Positions 9,719-18,988 of a DNA stretch of 64,000 nucleotides are shown one piece after another. The notes below the pieces were generated by a model. That model ran no database searches. It saw nothing but the letters and a program-made list of their open reading frames with translations, and had not been told where the DNA came from. Positions within the stretch are counted from its first letter, which is position 1. Every line of letters starts with the position of its first letter. Both the position numbers and the translations under genes were made by a program. This DNA comes from Pseudofrankia saprophytica (GTDB lineage: Bacteria; Actinomycetota; Actinomycetes; Frankiales; Frankiaceae): NCBI RefSeq assembly GCF_000235425.2, contig NZ_KI912266.1, positions 3,100-67,099 of the forward strand, read 5' to 3'.

Positions 9719-11871
9719 GCCGCGGACCGCCCGGTGAGGGTCACGTACCGGCCGAGAGCCGCCAATGGGAAGACCAGCCGGTACAAGTGGTAATTGATGG
9801 AGAAGTCCCAGGGGAAGCCCGTACCGGTGTAGTACGGCTCGTCCCAGCCGCCATCGGGCCGCTGGGTCGCGCACAACCAGCGCACGCCCCGGTCGACCGC
9901 CTCGTTGGTCGGGTCGGCGGCGAGCAGGGCGAGCAGCGCCCACGCGGTCTGCGATGGGGTCGGCTCGCCGCGGCCGATCCACGCCTCGTCCCGGTAGGAC
10001 CGCAGGTCCTCGCCCCAGCCGCCGTCGGGCCGCTGGTGAGCGACGAGCCAGCGCACCGCCGCCCGGATCGCCGGGTGATCGGCGGCCACCCCGGCGGTGA
10101 TCAGCGCCGGTACGACCGCGCCGGTGCCGTAGATGTGGTTGACGCCCCAGCGCCCGAACCACGAGCCGCCCGGCTCCTGGTTGTCCAGCAGCCAGCGGAC
10201 CGCTCGCTGGGTGACCGGGTGGTCGGCCCTGCCCAGGTCGGCGAGCATCTCGACCATGTGCGCCGTGACGTCCGCGCTCGGTGGGTCGATCACCTCGCCG
10301 AAGTCGCAGAACGGGATCTTCATCGCCAGCTTCTGGACGTTGTCCGCGTCGAAGGCGCCCCAGGCGCCGTTCGACGAGCGCATCCCGACCGACCAGTTGA
10401 CCGCCCGCTCGACCGCGCCGCGCACCTGCGTGGCCAGCGACGGGTCGTCGTCGTCCAGTCCCGTGTGCAGCAGCCGCTGCAGCGCGAGCACCACCTCGGC
10501 GGTGTCGTCCACGTCCGGGTAGACGTCGTTCGCGAACTCGAAGGCCCAGCCGCCCGGCTCCAGGTTCGGCCGGCGCACCCGCCAGTCGCCGGGGATGGTG
10601 ACCTCCTCGCGGACCAGCCACTCCCCGGCCTTGCGCATCGCCGGATGGCTGCCGGTGAGGCCGGCGTCGGCGAGCGCGACGACGGCGAGCGCGGTGTCCC
10701 AGACCGGCGACTGGCAGGCCTCCAGCCGGCGCACCACGCCGTCGGGAGTCTCCTCCCGGGTGGTGAACGTCTCCAGCCCCTCGATCGCCGCGACCAGCAC
10801 CGGGTGGTTCATCGGATAGCCCATCAGGTGCAGGGCCATGATCGAGTAGACCCAGGGCGGCTGGATCCCGCCCCAGCCACCGTCGGCCTCCTGCCGGGCG
10901 ACGACCCACTCGGTGGCGCGGCGCAGCGCCAGGTTGCGCAGCGTCTTGACCGGATGGCGCTGGTAGTGGCGCAGGGCGGCGTCCATCCGCTGGAAGGCGC
11001 CCTCCCAGCTGACCAGCGGCGCCCGCGCGGGCCGCGAGCCGACGACCTTGAGCTCGTCGATGGTGAAGCCGAGCGACCGGACCGGCCGGAAGTGCCCGAC
11101 GATGGTCAGCGCGACCACCGTCTGGCGGGCCCAGCAGCCGAAGTCATAGACGTTGAGCGGGACCCAGCTCGGCAGCAGCACCATCTCGGGCGGCAGCACC
11201 GGGACCTCGTCCCACGGCCACTCGCCGAACAGCGCCATCCAGATCCTGGTGAACACCCGCGTCGCCGCGAGGCCGCCATGGGCCCGCACGAACGACGCCG
11301 CGGCGAGCATGTGCGGCGCGTCCGGCGCGTCGCCGGCCAGCCGCAGGCCGACGTAGGCCTCCAGCGTGGTCGACAGGTCGGCCGGGCCGCCGTGGAACGT
11401 CGCCCAGCCGCCGCCGGGCAGCTGACGCGACCGGATCCAGCGGCCCGTCTCGGCCGCGAGCTGGGGTGTCAGGATGCCGAGGAACTGGCGGAGCATGAGA
11501 TCCTCGGCGTCCATGGTGACGTTGGTCTCTAGCTCGCCCTTCCACCAGCCCTCGTCGGACTGCAGGGAGAGGAGATAGTCCCGGGCCTGCGTCATCGCGT
11601 CCGCGGCCCGCTCGGCCACCCCAACGGGGGGCAGTGTCAGCATCGCGGCCAACGCGGACGTGCTCATCTCACTCGTGGCCGGCTCGGCCGCTGGCGGCGC
11701 GAGGTCGGGGGCTGGCCCGCCGGTGCGCGCACCGGGTCGGGTGGTCACCAGCAGAGGCCCGGCGACGGCGGACCTCCCGGATCGGCTTCGCCGATCCGGG
11801 AGGAATCCCGGCCGCGCGGACGTCGGCTGCGTCGTCGGCGTCGCCGGGGACGGGTCCGAGGTCAGGCTCAT
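9715..11871 (-). CDS. shc: squalene-hopene cyclase
   Basis: A 718-residue membrane-associated class II terpene cyclase that folds squalene into hopene/hopanol. The protonating acid motif is DVDDTA (residues 453-458). Several QW repeats are visible (QEADGGWGGIQPPW, QRPDGGWGEDL, QRPDGGWDEPY), as is the N-terminal region LLSLQSDEGWWKGELE. I chose ATG 11871 because GGAGGAG lies about ten bases upstream. ATG 11907 would add 12 residues without a good ribosome site. The first ~75 residues are a non-family extension, and residues 21-34 are encoded by a copy of a dispersed palindromic repeat (11771-11811). It is the fifth gene of the hopanoid operon and overlaps the hpnG-ispH start. Confidence 0.96.
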   Translation of the reverse strand: MSLTSDPSPATPTTQPTSARPGFLPDRRSRSGRSAVAGPLLVTTRPGARTGGPAPDLAPPAAEPATSEMSTSALAAMLTLPPVGVAERAADAMTQARDYLLSLQSDEGWWKGELETNVTMDAEDLMLRQFLGILTPQLAAETGRWIRSRQLPGGGWATFHGGPADLSTTLEAYVGLRLAGDAPDAPHMLAAASFVRAHGGLAATRVFTRIWMALFGEWPWDEVPVLPPEMVLLPSWVPLNVYDFGCWARQTVVALTIVGHFRPVRSLGFTIDELKVVGSRPARAPLVSWEGAFQRMDAALRHYQRHPVKTLRNLALRRATEWVVARQEADGGWGGIQPPWVYSIMALHLMGYPMNHPVLVAAIEGLETFTTREETPDGVVRRLEACQSPVWDTALAVVALADAGLTGSHPAMRKAGEWLVREEVTIPGDWRVRRPNLEPGGWAFEFANDVYPDVDDTAEVVLALQRLLHTGLDDDDPSLATQVRGAVERAVNWSVGMRSSNGAWGAFDADNVQKLAMKIPFCDFGEVIDPPSADVTAHMVEMLADLGRADHPVTQRAVRWLLDNQEPGGSWFGRWGVNHIYGTGAVVPALITAGVAADHPAIRAAVRWLVAHQRPDGGWGEDLRSYRDEAWIGRGEPTPSQTAWALLALLAADPTNEAVDRGVRWLCATQRPDGGWDEPYYTGTGFPWDFSINYHLYRLVFPLAALGRYVTLTGRSAA
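11771..11811. repeat. dispersed palindromic element, copy 1 (inside shc)
   Basis: Core ATCGGCTTCGCCGAT, here within a longer stem CCCGGATCGGC-TTC-GCCGATCCGGG, preceded by GACCTCC and followed by GGGAGGAATCCCGG. The same layout recurs at 19979-20019 and 35584-35623. It is in frame within the N-terminal extension of shc. Confidence 0.7.
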
Positions 11872-11955
11872 AGCCGAATCTCCTCCGGGTCCGGATGGGG
11901 GAGCCATGCGTCGAGGGCCTCGGCGAGGCCCAGGCGTGCGCTCGCCTCACCCTTC

Positions 11956-12972
11956 TCAGCAGTCGCGTTCGGTCACGAATCGTGCGAGGGCCAACAGTTC
12001 GGCCTCGGCCAGCGGGGGCAGCGACAGCGAACGGAGCACCGCTCCTGCTGTCTTGAGCTGCCGGTCCGCCTCAGCGGTGGTCCAGTCGCGCCCGCCGGCC
12101 CGCTCGATCAGGGCTGCGACGCGCTCCAGCTCCTCCGTGGGGCGGTCGCCCTCGCTGACCAGGAACGCCCGCAGGTCGTCCGCGTCCGCGCCACCGGCTT
12201 CCAGGGCGACGACGACCGGGACGGACTTCTTGCGCGACTGCAGGTCGGACAGCACCGGCTTGCCGGTGACCGCGGGGTCACCCCAGATGCCGAGCAGGTC
12301 GTCGATCAGCTGGAACGCCGTGCCGAGACGGGAGCCGAACTCGGCGAGCCCGTCGACGACCTTCTGGGGCGCGCCGGCGAGCACGGCACCGAGCGAGGCC
12401 GAGCAGGCCAGCAGCGCGCCGGTCTTGCCGTCCTCCATGGACAGCGTCTCGGCGACGGTGACGTCCGACCGGTCCTCGAACAGCAGGTCCTCGGCCTGGC
12501 CGCGGACCAGGTCGTGCACGCCGGCGCCGAGGATCGTCGCGGCCTTCCTGCCCGGCTCGCCCTCGACCTCCAGCAGGACCTGCGTGGCCAGGCTCAGCAG
12601 GGCGTCGCCGGCGAGGATGGCGCCGTCGATGCCGAAGACCGTCCAGGCGGTCGGCCGGTGGCGGCGCTCGGTGTCGCCGTCCATCACGTCGTCGTGCAGC
12701 AGCGAGAAGTCGTGCACCAGCTCGACGGCCACCGCCGCCGGCAGGCCCACCTCGGCCGGCGCGCCGGCCGCCTCGGCCGACAGCAGCGCCAGCGCCGGGC
12801 GGACGAGCTTGCCGCCACCGCCCGCGACCGGGTTGCCGTCGGCGTCGACCCAGCCGCGGTGGTACTCCACGACGTGGCGTAGCCGCGGGTGCAGTCTCGT
12901 GACCGTCTCGCGCAGGGCGGGGATCGTCAGCGTCCGGCCACGCTCGATGGCTTCCGGAACCGTCATCGTCAT
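11956..12972 (-). CDS. polyprenyl (farnesyl/geranylgeranyl-type) diphosphate synthase
   Basis: A 338-residue trans-prenyltransferase that condenses IPP with allylic diphosphates. The first Asp-rich motif is in HDDVMDGDTERRHRPT and the second in QLIDDLLGIWGD, both typical of actinobacterial family members. The position between hpnE and shc is the standard place for the polyprenyl synthase in actinomycete hopanoid operons, where it supplies FPP to HpnD. The start ATG 12972 overlaps the hpnE stop (ATGA). An 84-base gap separates it from the shc start. Chain length cannot be read reliably from the sequence. FPP is inferred from the pathway. Confidence 0.93.
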   Translation of the reverse strand: MTMTVPEAIERGRTLTIPALRETVTRLHPRLRHVVEYHRGWVDADGNPVAGGGGKLVRPALALLSAEAAGAPAEVGLPAAVAVELVHDFSLLHDDVMDGDTERRHRPTAWTVFGIDGAILAGDALLSLATQVLLEVEGEPGRKAATILGAGVHDLVRGQAEDLLFEDRSDVTVAETLSMEDGKTGALLACSASLGAVLAGAPQKVVDGLAEFGSRLGTAFQLIDDLLGIWGDPAVTGKPVLSDLQSRKKSVPVVVALEAGGADADDLRAFLVSEGDRPTEELERVAALIERAGGRDWTTAEADRQLKTAGAVLRSLSLPPLAEAELLALARFVTERDC

Positions 12973-14612
12973 GCCGGGCTACTCCCTGTCGGTGTGGTCG
13001 GTGCGATCGGGCCGGCCGCGGCCGGATCGGCTGGATCGGCTGGATCTGACTGCGCCGGGACTGCCAGGCTCACGGTCGGGACGCGTGGCCTGGCTCGCGC
13101 GGCATCCAGCCGCGGCCACGCCATGTCACCGGAAGCTGTCTCCAGCTCCCCTACGTGCACCCCCACGCTGGCCAGCGTCTCACGGGCAGCAGTGAGCCCG
13201 CTACGCACAGCTCCCTCCATGGTCGCCGGCCACCCGGTGTCGGTCCACGCACCAGCCAGGGCGAACCCGGGCAGACCGGTCCTCGCCCCGGCACGCAGCG
13301 CGAGCGATCCAGGCGCCTGGCGGAAGGTCGCGGTGCGCTCCCTGGTTACGAAGACCTCGACCAGCTCAGCGTCACGGGCCGCCGGAAGGATGCGGCGCGT
13401 CTCGGCGACGAACTCGGCCCCGAGCTCCGCCGCCGGCCGGTCCACCCAGGACTCGGCGGCCGACTGGGAAAGCGCCAGGTACTGCGACCCGGGCGGCGCG
13501 GTGCCGGAGCCGGCGAGGCCGGACGGGCCCGTCCGGTCGAAGATCCACTGGACTGGCGAACCGGTGGCCGCGAGGAACGGGCGGTCCATCACCTGACGAT
13601 CGAAGATCATGTGGACGTTGACGATCGGGGAGGCGCCGAGGCCCTCCAGGCTCGCCGGGTCGGGGTGGGCACCCGGCGGCAGCAGAGCGGCCGCGGCCGG
13701 CGGCGGTACGGCGAGCACGACGGCGTCAGCCGTCAGCACCTCCGAGTCACCACGCCCCGTCCCACCAGCCGCGTCGCCCGCGGCCTCCGCCCACGCGGCT
13801 CCGCCATTCTTGCGTGGGCTACGGCCGGTGATCGCGAGCTCGTAGCCCGCGTCGGTCCTGGTGATCTCGCGAACCTTCACGTTCGTCCGCACGTCCGCGC
13901 CGAGGTCGGCGAGCGCCTTGGCGGCGGCCTCGCCGTGCAGCTGCTGCAGCGGCACGTCCGCCCAGCCGATGTCGGCCGCGTCGGCCCGCTCGAGCAGACC
14001 GGAGCGGACGACCTTGGCGGCCAGCGCCAGCGACGCCTCGGCGGCCGGCGCGTTCAGCGTGGCGACGGTGAGCAGCTCCCACAGCGCCTCGGTGGCGACG
14101 GCGCCCTGGCGGTGCGCGGCGAGCCAGCCGCCGAACGAGGCGCCGTCGACCTTCGGCGAGCGCTGGTCGAGCCGGCCGATCTGGAACGCGGCGAGCGCCG
14201 CCGAGACCCGCTGGCCCACCGGCAGCGCCTTGTAGCCAAGCAGGGCGGGCGCGAGGTGCAGCGGCGCCGGCAGCCGGGTCTTCGTCCGGCGCAGCCGGGC
14301 ACGCTCGCCCGGGCGATCGCCCAGCAGCACCTCGACGTCGAGCCGGGGCTGCAGCGTGGTCAGGTGCTCCACGCCGAGTCGCCCCAGGAAACCGCGATAG
14401 GCGGTGCAGCAGCGCATGAACACGTGCTGACCGGTGTCCACCCACAGGCCCTTGCGGTCGAACGACGCCGTCGCGCCGCCGAGGCGCGGCCTGGCCTCCA
14501 GCAGCACCACGTCGGCCCCGCCGTCGGCCGCCAACAACGCCGCCGAGAGCCCGGCGAGCCCGCCGCCGACGACCGCGACGCGCGGCCGGGCCCTGCCCCC
14601 CTCACCCGTCAT
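12969..14612 (-). CDS. hpnE: HpnE, hydroxysqualene dehydroxylase (FAD)
   Basis: A 547-residue FAD-dependent amine-oxidase-fold enzyme. In the HpnCDE route it reduces hydroxysqualene to squalene. The dinucleotide-binding motif is at residues ~13-42 (VAVVGGGLAGLSAALLA ... VVLLEARPRLGGATASF). The GQHVFMRCCTAYRGFL segment and the C-terminal GFALAGAWTDTGWPATMEGAVRSG FAD-contact motif are diagnostic. The ATG at 14612 overlaps the hpnD stop (ATGA). Upstream in-frame codons are non-conserved, so a longer start is unlikely. The C-terminal ~60 residues are Pro/Ala-rich. It works with HpnC and HpnD encoded directly upstream. Confidence 0.95.
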   Translation of the reverse strand: MTGEGGRARPRVAVVGGGLAGLSAALLAADGGADVVLLEARPRLGGATASFDRKGLWVDTGQHVFMRCCTAYRGFLGRLGVEHLTTLQPRLDVEVLLGDRPGERARLRRTKTRLPAPLHLAPALLGYKALPVGQRVSAALAAFQIGRLDQRSPKVDGASFGGWLAAHRQGAVATEALWELLTVATLNAPAAEASLALAAKVVRSGLLERADAADIGWADVPLQQLHGEAAAKALADLGADVRTNVKVREITRTDAGYELAITGRSPRKNGGAAWAEAAGDAAGGTGRGDSEVLTADAVVLAVPPPAAAALLPPGAHPDPASLEGLGASPIVNVHMIFDRQVMDRPFLAATGSPVQWIFDRTGPSGLAGSGTAPPGSQYLALSQSAAESWVDRPAAELGAEFVAETRRILPAARDAELVEVFVTRERTATFRQAPGSLALRAGARTGLPGFALAGAWTDTGWPATMEGAVRSGLTAARETLASVGVHVGELETASGDMAWPRLDAARARPRVPTVSLAVPAQSDPADPADPAAAGPIAPTTPTGSSPA

Positions 14613-15559
14613 CGCGACACATCCTCCGAACCAGCGGCTTTGCCGGGCGTGCCCGGCGGCTCGCGTCGGACTCCTTCGGGGCGGCCGACCAGGTTGCGCG
14701 CCGCGACCGCGGCCTTCTCCCGGCCCGGCAGCGACAGTCGGCGCGTCAGCACGGCCGTCGGGTCGGTCCGGATACGTCGGTTCAGGCGCAGGTAGATGCC
14801 CGCCATGGCGCCACAGCACGCGGCGCTGCGCCGGTCGAGCATGCCGAGCAGAGCCAGGCCCCGGTCGTACCACTCGTCGGCCCGCGCCGCGCTCGCGCGC
14901 AGGTAGTCGACCAGGGCGTCCTCGGGCTCGCCCAGCCGGCCGTTCGCGTCGACGGCCAGCTTCACGCCGGCGGCGGCGAGCTCGGCCTGCGGCAGGTAGA
15001 CCCGCCCGTTCAGCAGGTCCTCGCGCACGTCGCGCAGGATGTTGGTCTGCTGCAGGGCGACGCCGAGGGCGTCGGCGATCGCGGGCGCGTCGCCGCGCGC
15101 CGCGGCCTCGGTCGTCCCGAAGATCCCGAGCGAGAGCCGGCCGATCGTGCCCGCCACCAGCCGGCAGTACCCGACCATGTCGTCGAACGTCTCGTACGTG
15201 CTGGGCTCGATGTCGCTCTCGACGCCGTCCGCCAGCTCGATGAACGCCTCGAGCGGGATCGGGAAGCGCCTGGCCGCGTCGGCGAGCGCGACGATCACCG
15301 GGTCGGAGCTGTTCGGGTCCAGGCCGCGGATGTCCGCGCGCGCCTTCGCGAGGCCCTCGCTCTTCTGCTCGTCCGGCAGGTCGCCGTCGCCGATGTCGTC
15401 GAGCCGGCGGGAGAAGGCGTAGACGGCGGACAGCGCGCCCCGTCGATCGGCCGGCAGCAGCCGGATGCCCCAGGAGAAGTTCCGCGCCGCCTGCTTGGTG
15501 ATCTCCTCGCAGGCGGCGTAGGCCTCGGCGACGGTCGGGCCGGGCGCGGCGGCGGTCAT
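14609..15559 (-). CDS. hpnD: HpnD, presqualene diphosphate synthase
   Basis: A 316-residue head-to-head prenyltransferase (squalene/phytoene synthase fold). In the HpnCDE pathway HpnD condenses two FPP to presqualene diphosphate. The two Asp-rich motifs are RRLDDIGDGD and DVREDLLNGRVYLP. The N-terminus has YAACEEITKQAARNFSWGIRLLP, as expected for this family. The start codon overlaps hpnC and its stop overlaps hpnE, each by four bases, so the three squalene genes are translationally coupled. Separation from HpnC rests on gene order and the ITKQAARNFSWG region. Confidence 0.94.
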   Translation of the reverse strand: MTAAAPGPTVAEAYAACEEITKQAARNFSWGIRLLPADRRGALSAVYAFSRRLDDIGDGDLPDEQKSEGLAKARADIRGLDPNSSDPVIVALADAARRFPIPLEAFIELADGVESDIEPSTYETFDDMVGYCRLVAGTIGRLSLGIFGTTEAAARGDAPAIADALGVALQQTNILRDVREDLLNGRVYLPQAELAAAGVKLAVDANGRLGEPEDALVDYLRASAARADEWYDRGLALLGMLDRRSAACCGAMAGIYLRLNRRIRTDPTAVLTRRLSLPGREKAAVAARNLVGRPEGVRREPPGTPGKAAGSEDVSR

Positions 15560-16794
15560 CGGGCCTCCCCCTCGTCCGTCGCGAGCGTCTCGGCCAGGCT
15601 CGGGGTCGAGGCCGCAGCCGGGGCCGCCGACGTGGCCGGGGCCACGTCCGGCGCCCCCACCGAGGTGGCGGCGACCGCCGCGGTCGAGCCCGAAGCCGGG
15701 TCAGCCGGGTCGGTCGTCGGGGTCGGCGCCGAGAGGGCCGACGGCGGCGGGGGCTCGCACAGCGGCGAGAGGCTGTCCGCGCCCGCCGCGGCGGCGCGGG
15801 CGGACGGGGCGTAGGACCGGGCCGTCACCCACAGGGAGGCCGCGACCACTCGCTGCTTGCTCGCCTTCGGCGCACCGCCGAGCACGTCGTAGCCGGACTG
15901 CCGGACGGCGTGCAGCGCCGCTCGGCCACCGCCGACGAAGCCCGCGATCGCCAGCCGCATCCGGCCCCGCAGCAGGCTCGCCAGCGGCGCCCCCTGCTCG
16001 AGGATGGTGGTCGCCCTGGCGACCTGGAAGGCCATCAGGTTGCGCAGTGCGGGCGAGGCGGTCGGGGCCGCGAGGTCCTGCTCGGTGACGCCGAAGGTGT
16101 CCATGTCCTCCAGCGGCAGGTAGATCCGGCCGGCGGCGTAGTCCTCGGCGACGTCCTGCAGGTGCTCGGCGATCTGCAGCGCCGTGCACACCCGGTCGGA
16201 GAGGATCAGCCGGTCCGGCGTCGCCTGGCCGAGCACGCCCAGCACCATCCGCCCGATCGGGTCGGCCGAGAGCGTGCAGTAGCGCAGCAGGTCGTCGAAC
16301 GTGTCGTACCGGGTGACCCGCTGGTCCATGCGGTTGGCCTCGACCAGCCGCAGGAACGGCTCGGCGGGCAGGTCGCAGGACCGGACGGTGCCGGCGAGCC
16401 GCTGGTGGACGGGCAGGCTCGGCTCGCCGGTCCAGATCAGCTCCAGGTCGGCGCCGAGCCGATCCAGCAGGGCGAGCCGGTCGCCGGGCGCCTCGTCACC
16501 GATGTCGTCGACGAGCCGGGCGAACCCGTACAGCGCCTTGAAGTGGTCGCGGATGCCGGCCGGCAGCACCATGGGCGACACCGGGAAGTTCTCCCCGTAG
16601 GCGGCGCGCAGCACCTCGTCGGTCGTCGCGGCCAGGTCGGTGACCCCGGCCGGCTCGGCCCGCCGTGGCCGGCCGCCCTGGGCCGGTTGCGCGGCCCCCG
16701 GGCGCGCGGCGTCGCCGGTCTCCTCGGCGGACCGCGCCAGCGGGTCGCCGGGGGAGCCACTACCGCCCTGTGACCGGATGTCGGTGGTGGTCAT
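15556..16794 (-). CDS. hpnC: HpnC, hydroxysqualene synthase
   Basis: A 412-residue squalene-synthase-fold enzyme that converts presqualene diphosphate to hydroxysqualene. Motifs: ENFPVSPMVLPAGIRDHFKALYGFARLVDDIGDEAPGDR (first Asp-rich region, split here only by prose) and EHLQDVAEDY followed by AGRIYLP (second). The ATG at 16794 is preceded by AAGGAGAGG at good spacing and is preferred to ATG 16824. The N-terminal ~55 residues and the C-terminal ~90 residues are low-complexity Ala/Pro/Thr extensions beyond the ~280-residue family core. First gene of the overlapping operon hpnC-D-E-pps-shc-(hpnG-ispH). Confidence 0.94.
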   Translation of the reverse strand: MTTTDIRSQGGSGSPGDPLARSAEETGDAARPGAAQPAQGGRPRRAEPAGVTDLAATTDEVLRAAYGENFPVSPMVLPAGIRDHFKALYGFARLVDDIGDEAPGDRLALLDRLGADLELIWTGEPSLPVHQRLAGTVRSCDLPAEPFLRLVEANRMDQRVTRYDTFDDLLRYCTLSADPIGRMVLGVLGQATPDRLILSDRVCTALQIAEHLQDVAEDYAAGRIYLPLEDMDTFGVTEQDLAAPTASPALRNLMAFQVARATTILEQGAPLASLLRGRMRLAIAGFVGGGRAALHAVRQSGYDVLGGAPKASKQRVVAASLWVTARSYAPSARAAAAGADSLSPLCEPPPPSALSAPTPTTDPADPASGSTAAVAATSVGAPDVAPATSAAPAAASTPSLAETLATDEGEAR

Positions 16795-17053
16795 GCGCCT
16801 CTCCTTCGGGGGCGATCTGCGCACGCGGCGCTGGCGAAGCTGGTCGGGCTCGGGACCACACTGGCCGCTGAAGACGCGATCAGGCTGTCGGTTCGCATCT
16901 GGAGCGGCGTTCTCCTGGAGTCTCGTGGCTCGCGGCGGCCAGACCGCTCAGCTCGGGCTGCTGTGCTCGGCCGCTCGGCTCGCGCTCCGCTGCCTGAGCT
17001 TCCATGCCGGGGCTTGGAACTCGGGCTTCGGGCTCGAGGTCGGCCGGTGTTCG

Positions 17054-17884
17054 CTATCCGAACACGTTGGCCAGCCGTCGGTAGATCGGTGGCGCGAAAC
17101 CGTGCACTCGCGCCGCCAGGGACATCCACCCTGGCACCCAGACCTCGGCATCACCGCGCGCGGAGGCCGCCAGCATCCGGTCAGCGACCAGGCCAGGGGG
17201 CAGTGGCTTGGGCCAGCGACGCACGTAGGGAGCGCCTCTGCGGCGGAAGAAGGGCGTGTCCACCGCACCTGGTAAGGCCAGCGTCACCGTGATGCCGCGC
17301 CCAGCGACCTCGGAGCGCAGCGCGTCCGCGAAGCCGACCAGCGCCGCCTTGCTCGCCGAGTACGCGACCTCTCCGCGCACCCCGAGCGCGCCGGCGACGC
17401 TGCCGACCAGCAGGATGCGGCCCTCGCCGCGTGCCAGCATCGCGGGCAGCACGGCCCGGACCAGCATCATCGGCGACAGCACGTTGACGGCGACCAGGTT
17501 GCGCAGGGCGGTCGACGACATCGCCTCGAACGGCCCGGCCGCGCCCACGCCGGCCGAGCAGATCAGCAGGTCCACGTCACCGAGGATCTCGGTCGCGCGG
17601 GACGCGACGGCGTTCTCCGACCCGACGACGGCCAGGTCGGTGGCGAACCGGTGCCCACCGGTGGCGGCTGCCACCTCGTCGAGGGCGACACCGTTACGCC
17701 CGACCAGCAGCATCCTGGTGTCCTGGTCGGCGAGCCGCAGGGCGGTGACCCGGCCGATTCCACTGGACGCACCCGTGACGAGCGCGGTGCGTGGCGGCCA
17801 GGGCGCGGACGTGGCCGCCCGGGCCCTGCTGATCACCGGCCGGGAAGCCCGGTCCTGGACAGCGGGACGGGAGCGGGTGCTCAC
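17054..17884 (-). CDS. short-chain dehydrogenase/reductase upstream of the hopanoid operon
   Basis: A 276-residue classical SDR with cofactor motif TGASSGIG (residues ~38-45), the CSAGVG variant of NNAG, Ser in LLVGSVAGALG, and catalytic YSASK. RNG after the second strand suggests NADP preference. It is encoded leftward, 259 bases before hpnC, so it could be the first gene of the same transcript. A role in hopanoid tailoring is possible but unproven, since SDRs are too general to name a substrate. The start is GTG 17884. The first ~32 residues are an Arg/Ala-rich extension and the true start could be internal. Confidence 0.85.
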   Translation of the reverse strand: MSTRSRPAVQDRASRPVISRARAATSAPWPPRTALVTGASSGIGRVTALRLADQDTRMLLVGRNGVALDEVAAATGGHRFATDLAVVGSENAVASRATEILGDVDLLICSAGVGAAGPFEAMSSTALRNLVAVNVLSPMMLVRAVLPAMLARGEGRILLVGSVAGALGVRGEVAYSASKAALVGFADALRSEVAGRGITVTLALPGAVDTPFFRRRGAPYVRRWPKPLPPGLVADRMLAASARGDAEVWVPGWMSLAARVHGFAPPIYRRLANVFG

Positions 17885-18988
17885 GCCTCACACACCTCCG
17901 GTCGCGTCAGCTGCCGCGGCCGGCACGGCGCCGGCCATGGCAGGGGTGGTCACCCCCGGAGGGGCGGACATCATGTGCCAGACCACCGGGAACCTGCCAA
18001 ATGACAGCGAACACGATGAACCAGCCCAGCGTGCCGGTCCGGACCCGTCGGGTAGCAGACTAGATGAGCATGCGGAGGCGGCTTCATATCCTCCACATCC
18101 CAACTGCCCAGCAACGTCCCGACAGCCATCAACCGAGCTGTACGCGCCTGGTCCTCCGGCGGCATGGTTGTGCGCCCGCGTTGATGCCGAGCCCGCCAAG
18201 GGCAGCCCCATCATTTCACCGCCCCCCGGCGATCCCGTCCATGGTCAGATGGATGACATCACGTACCCAGCCCCGTCGGCGCGACCGATACTCGTCACAC
18301 CGAAGGGTACGGAACGATTACCCAGAGCGCATCTTGCCGGCGCCCGGCCAACTATTCATTCGATTTACGTCTGTGAATCAGGTTGGAATGACACACCGGC
18401 GACATGCGGTAGACATGATGGGGACATCTGGCGGAACACGGCCGTGACGCCGTTGTGACACGCGTTGCCCACCAGTTGCGACATTGCCTGCCGCCAGCCG
18501 GGCCGTCACACTCGACCGATGGTCACCAGGCCACCTGCGCGAACGATCGCGAAGGCGCTCGCGGACACCTTCACGGTCGGCACATAGAGACCTTTCGCGC
18601 CGCGGAGCGGACACGACTCTATGTCACCGCCCAGGCACGGAACCATCTCCCACACAGACTCAACCCTACCGTCTCGGACAAACATGATCTAAAGGGGTGT
18701 CCGTGCGCGGTCAATGTGGATCGTCCACGATCTCCGACAGCCGGACCGACGATCACACCCAAGATCCGTCCAGACACGGAGACGCCTGACAGTCCAGCGA
18801 AAGCCGACGCGTCGCTGGGCGCGGGGCCGGGGCGGCGCGGGACGTGGGCGGGCGCGTCGCTGGGACGCGGGTAGGACGCATCGCGTGGACGCGGGTAGGA
18901 CGCATCGCGTGGACGTAGGCAGGACGCTGGGCCGGGACGCGAGGCCGGGTGCGGGCAGGGGGCGGGGCCGGGGCGGCGCCTGCCACGC
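17885..18988. other. 1.1-kb region without a supported gene
   Basis: GC content drops in about 18040-18720, and the open frames here have codon use and composition unlike real genes of this genome (many His, Ser, Arg and Met). The region probably holds the promoter of the SDR/hopanoid transcript at its left end. The part nearest 18988 contains 24-bp tandem repeats. I saw no tRNA, riboswitch or insertion sequence. Confidence 0.5.
18863..18927. repeat. 24-bp tandem repeat downstream of TetR gene
   Basis: Two exact 24-base units (18863-18886 and 18887-18910, beginning GGACGCGGGTAGGACGC) and a diverged 17-base third copy, 60-125 bases past the stop of the leftward TetR gene. Confidence 0.8.

Noticed and set aside
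7976-10909. A single open frame of about 977 codons running through shc antisense sequence into hpnG-ispH
   Set aside because: The first ~397 codons are a non-family Arg/Gly-rich shadow of shc. The real gene starts at ATG 9718, which overlaps the shc stop as ATGA.
17888-18874. Small genes in the region before the SDR (frames at 17888-18214, 18064-18447, 18455-18874)
   Set aside because: Composition, lack of ribosome sites, overlap with each other and lower GC argue against coding.
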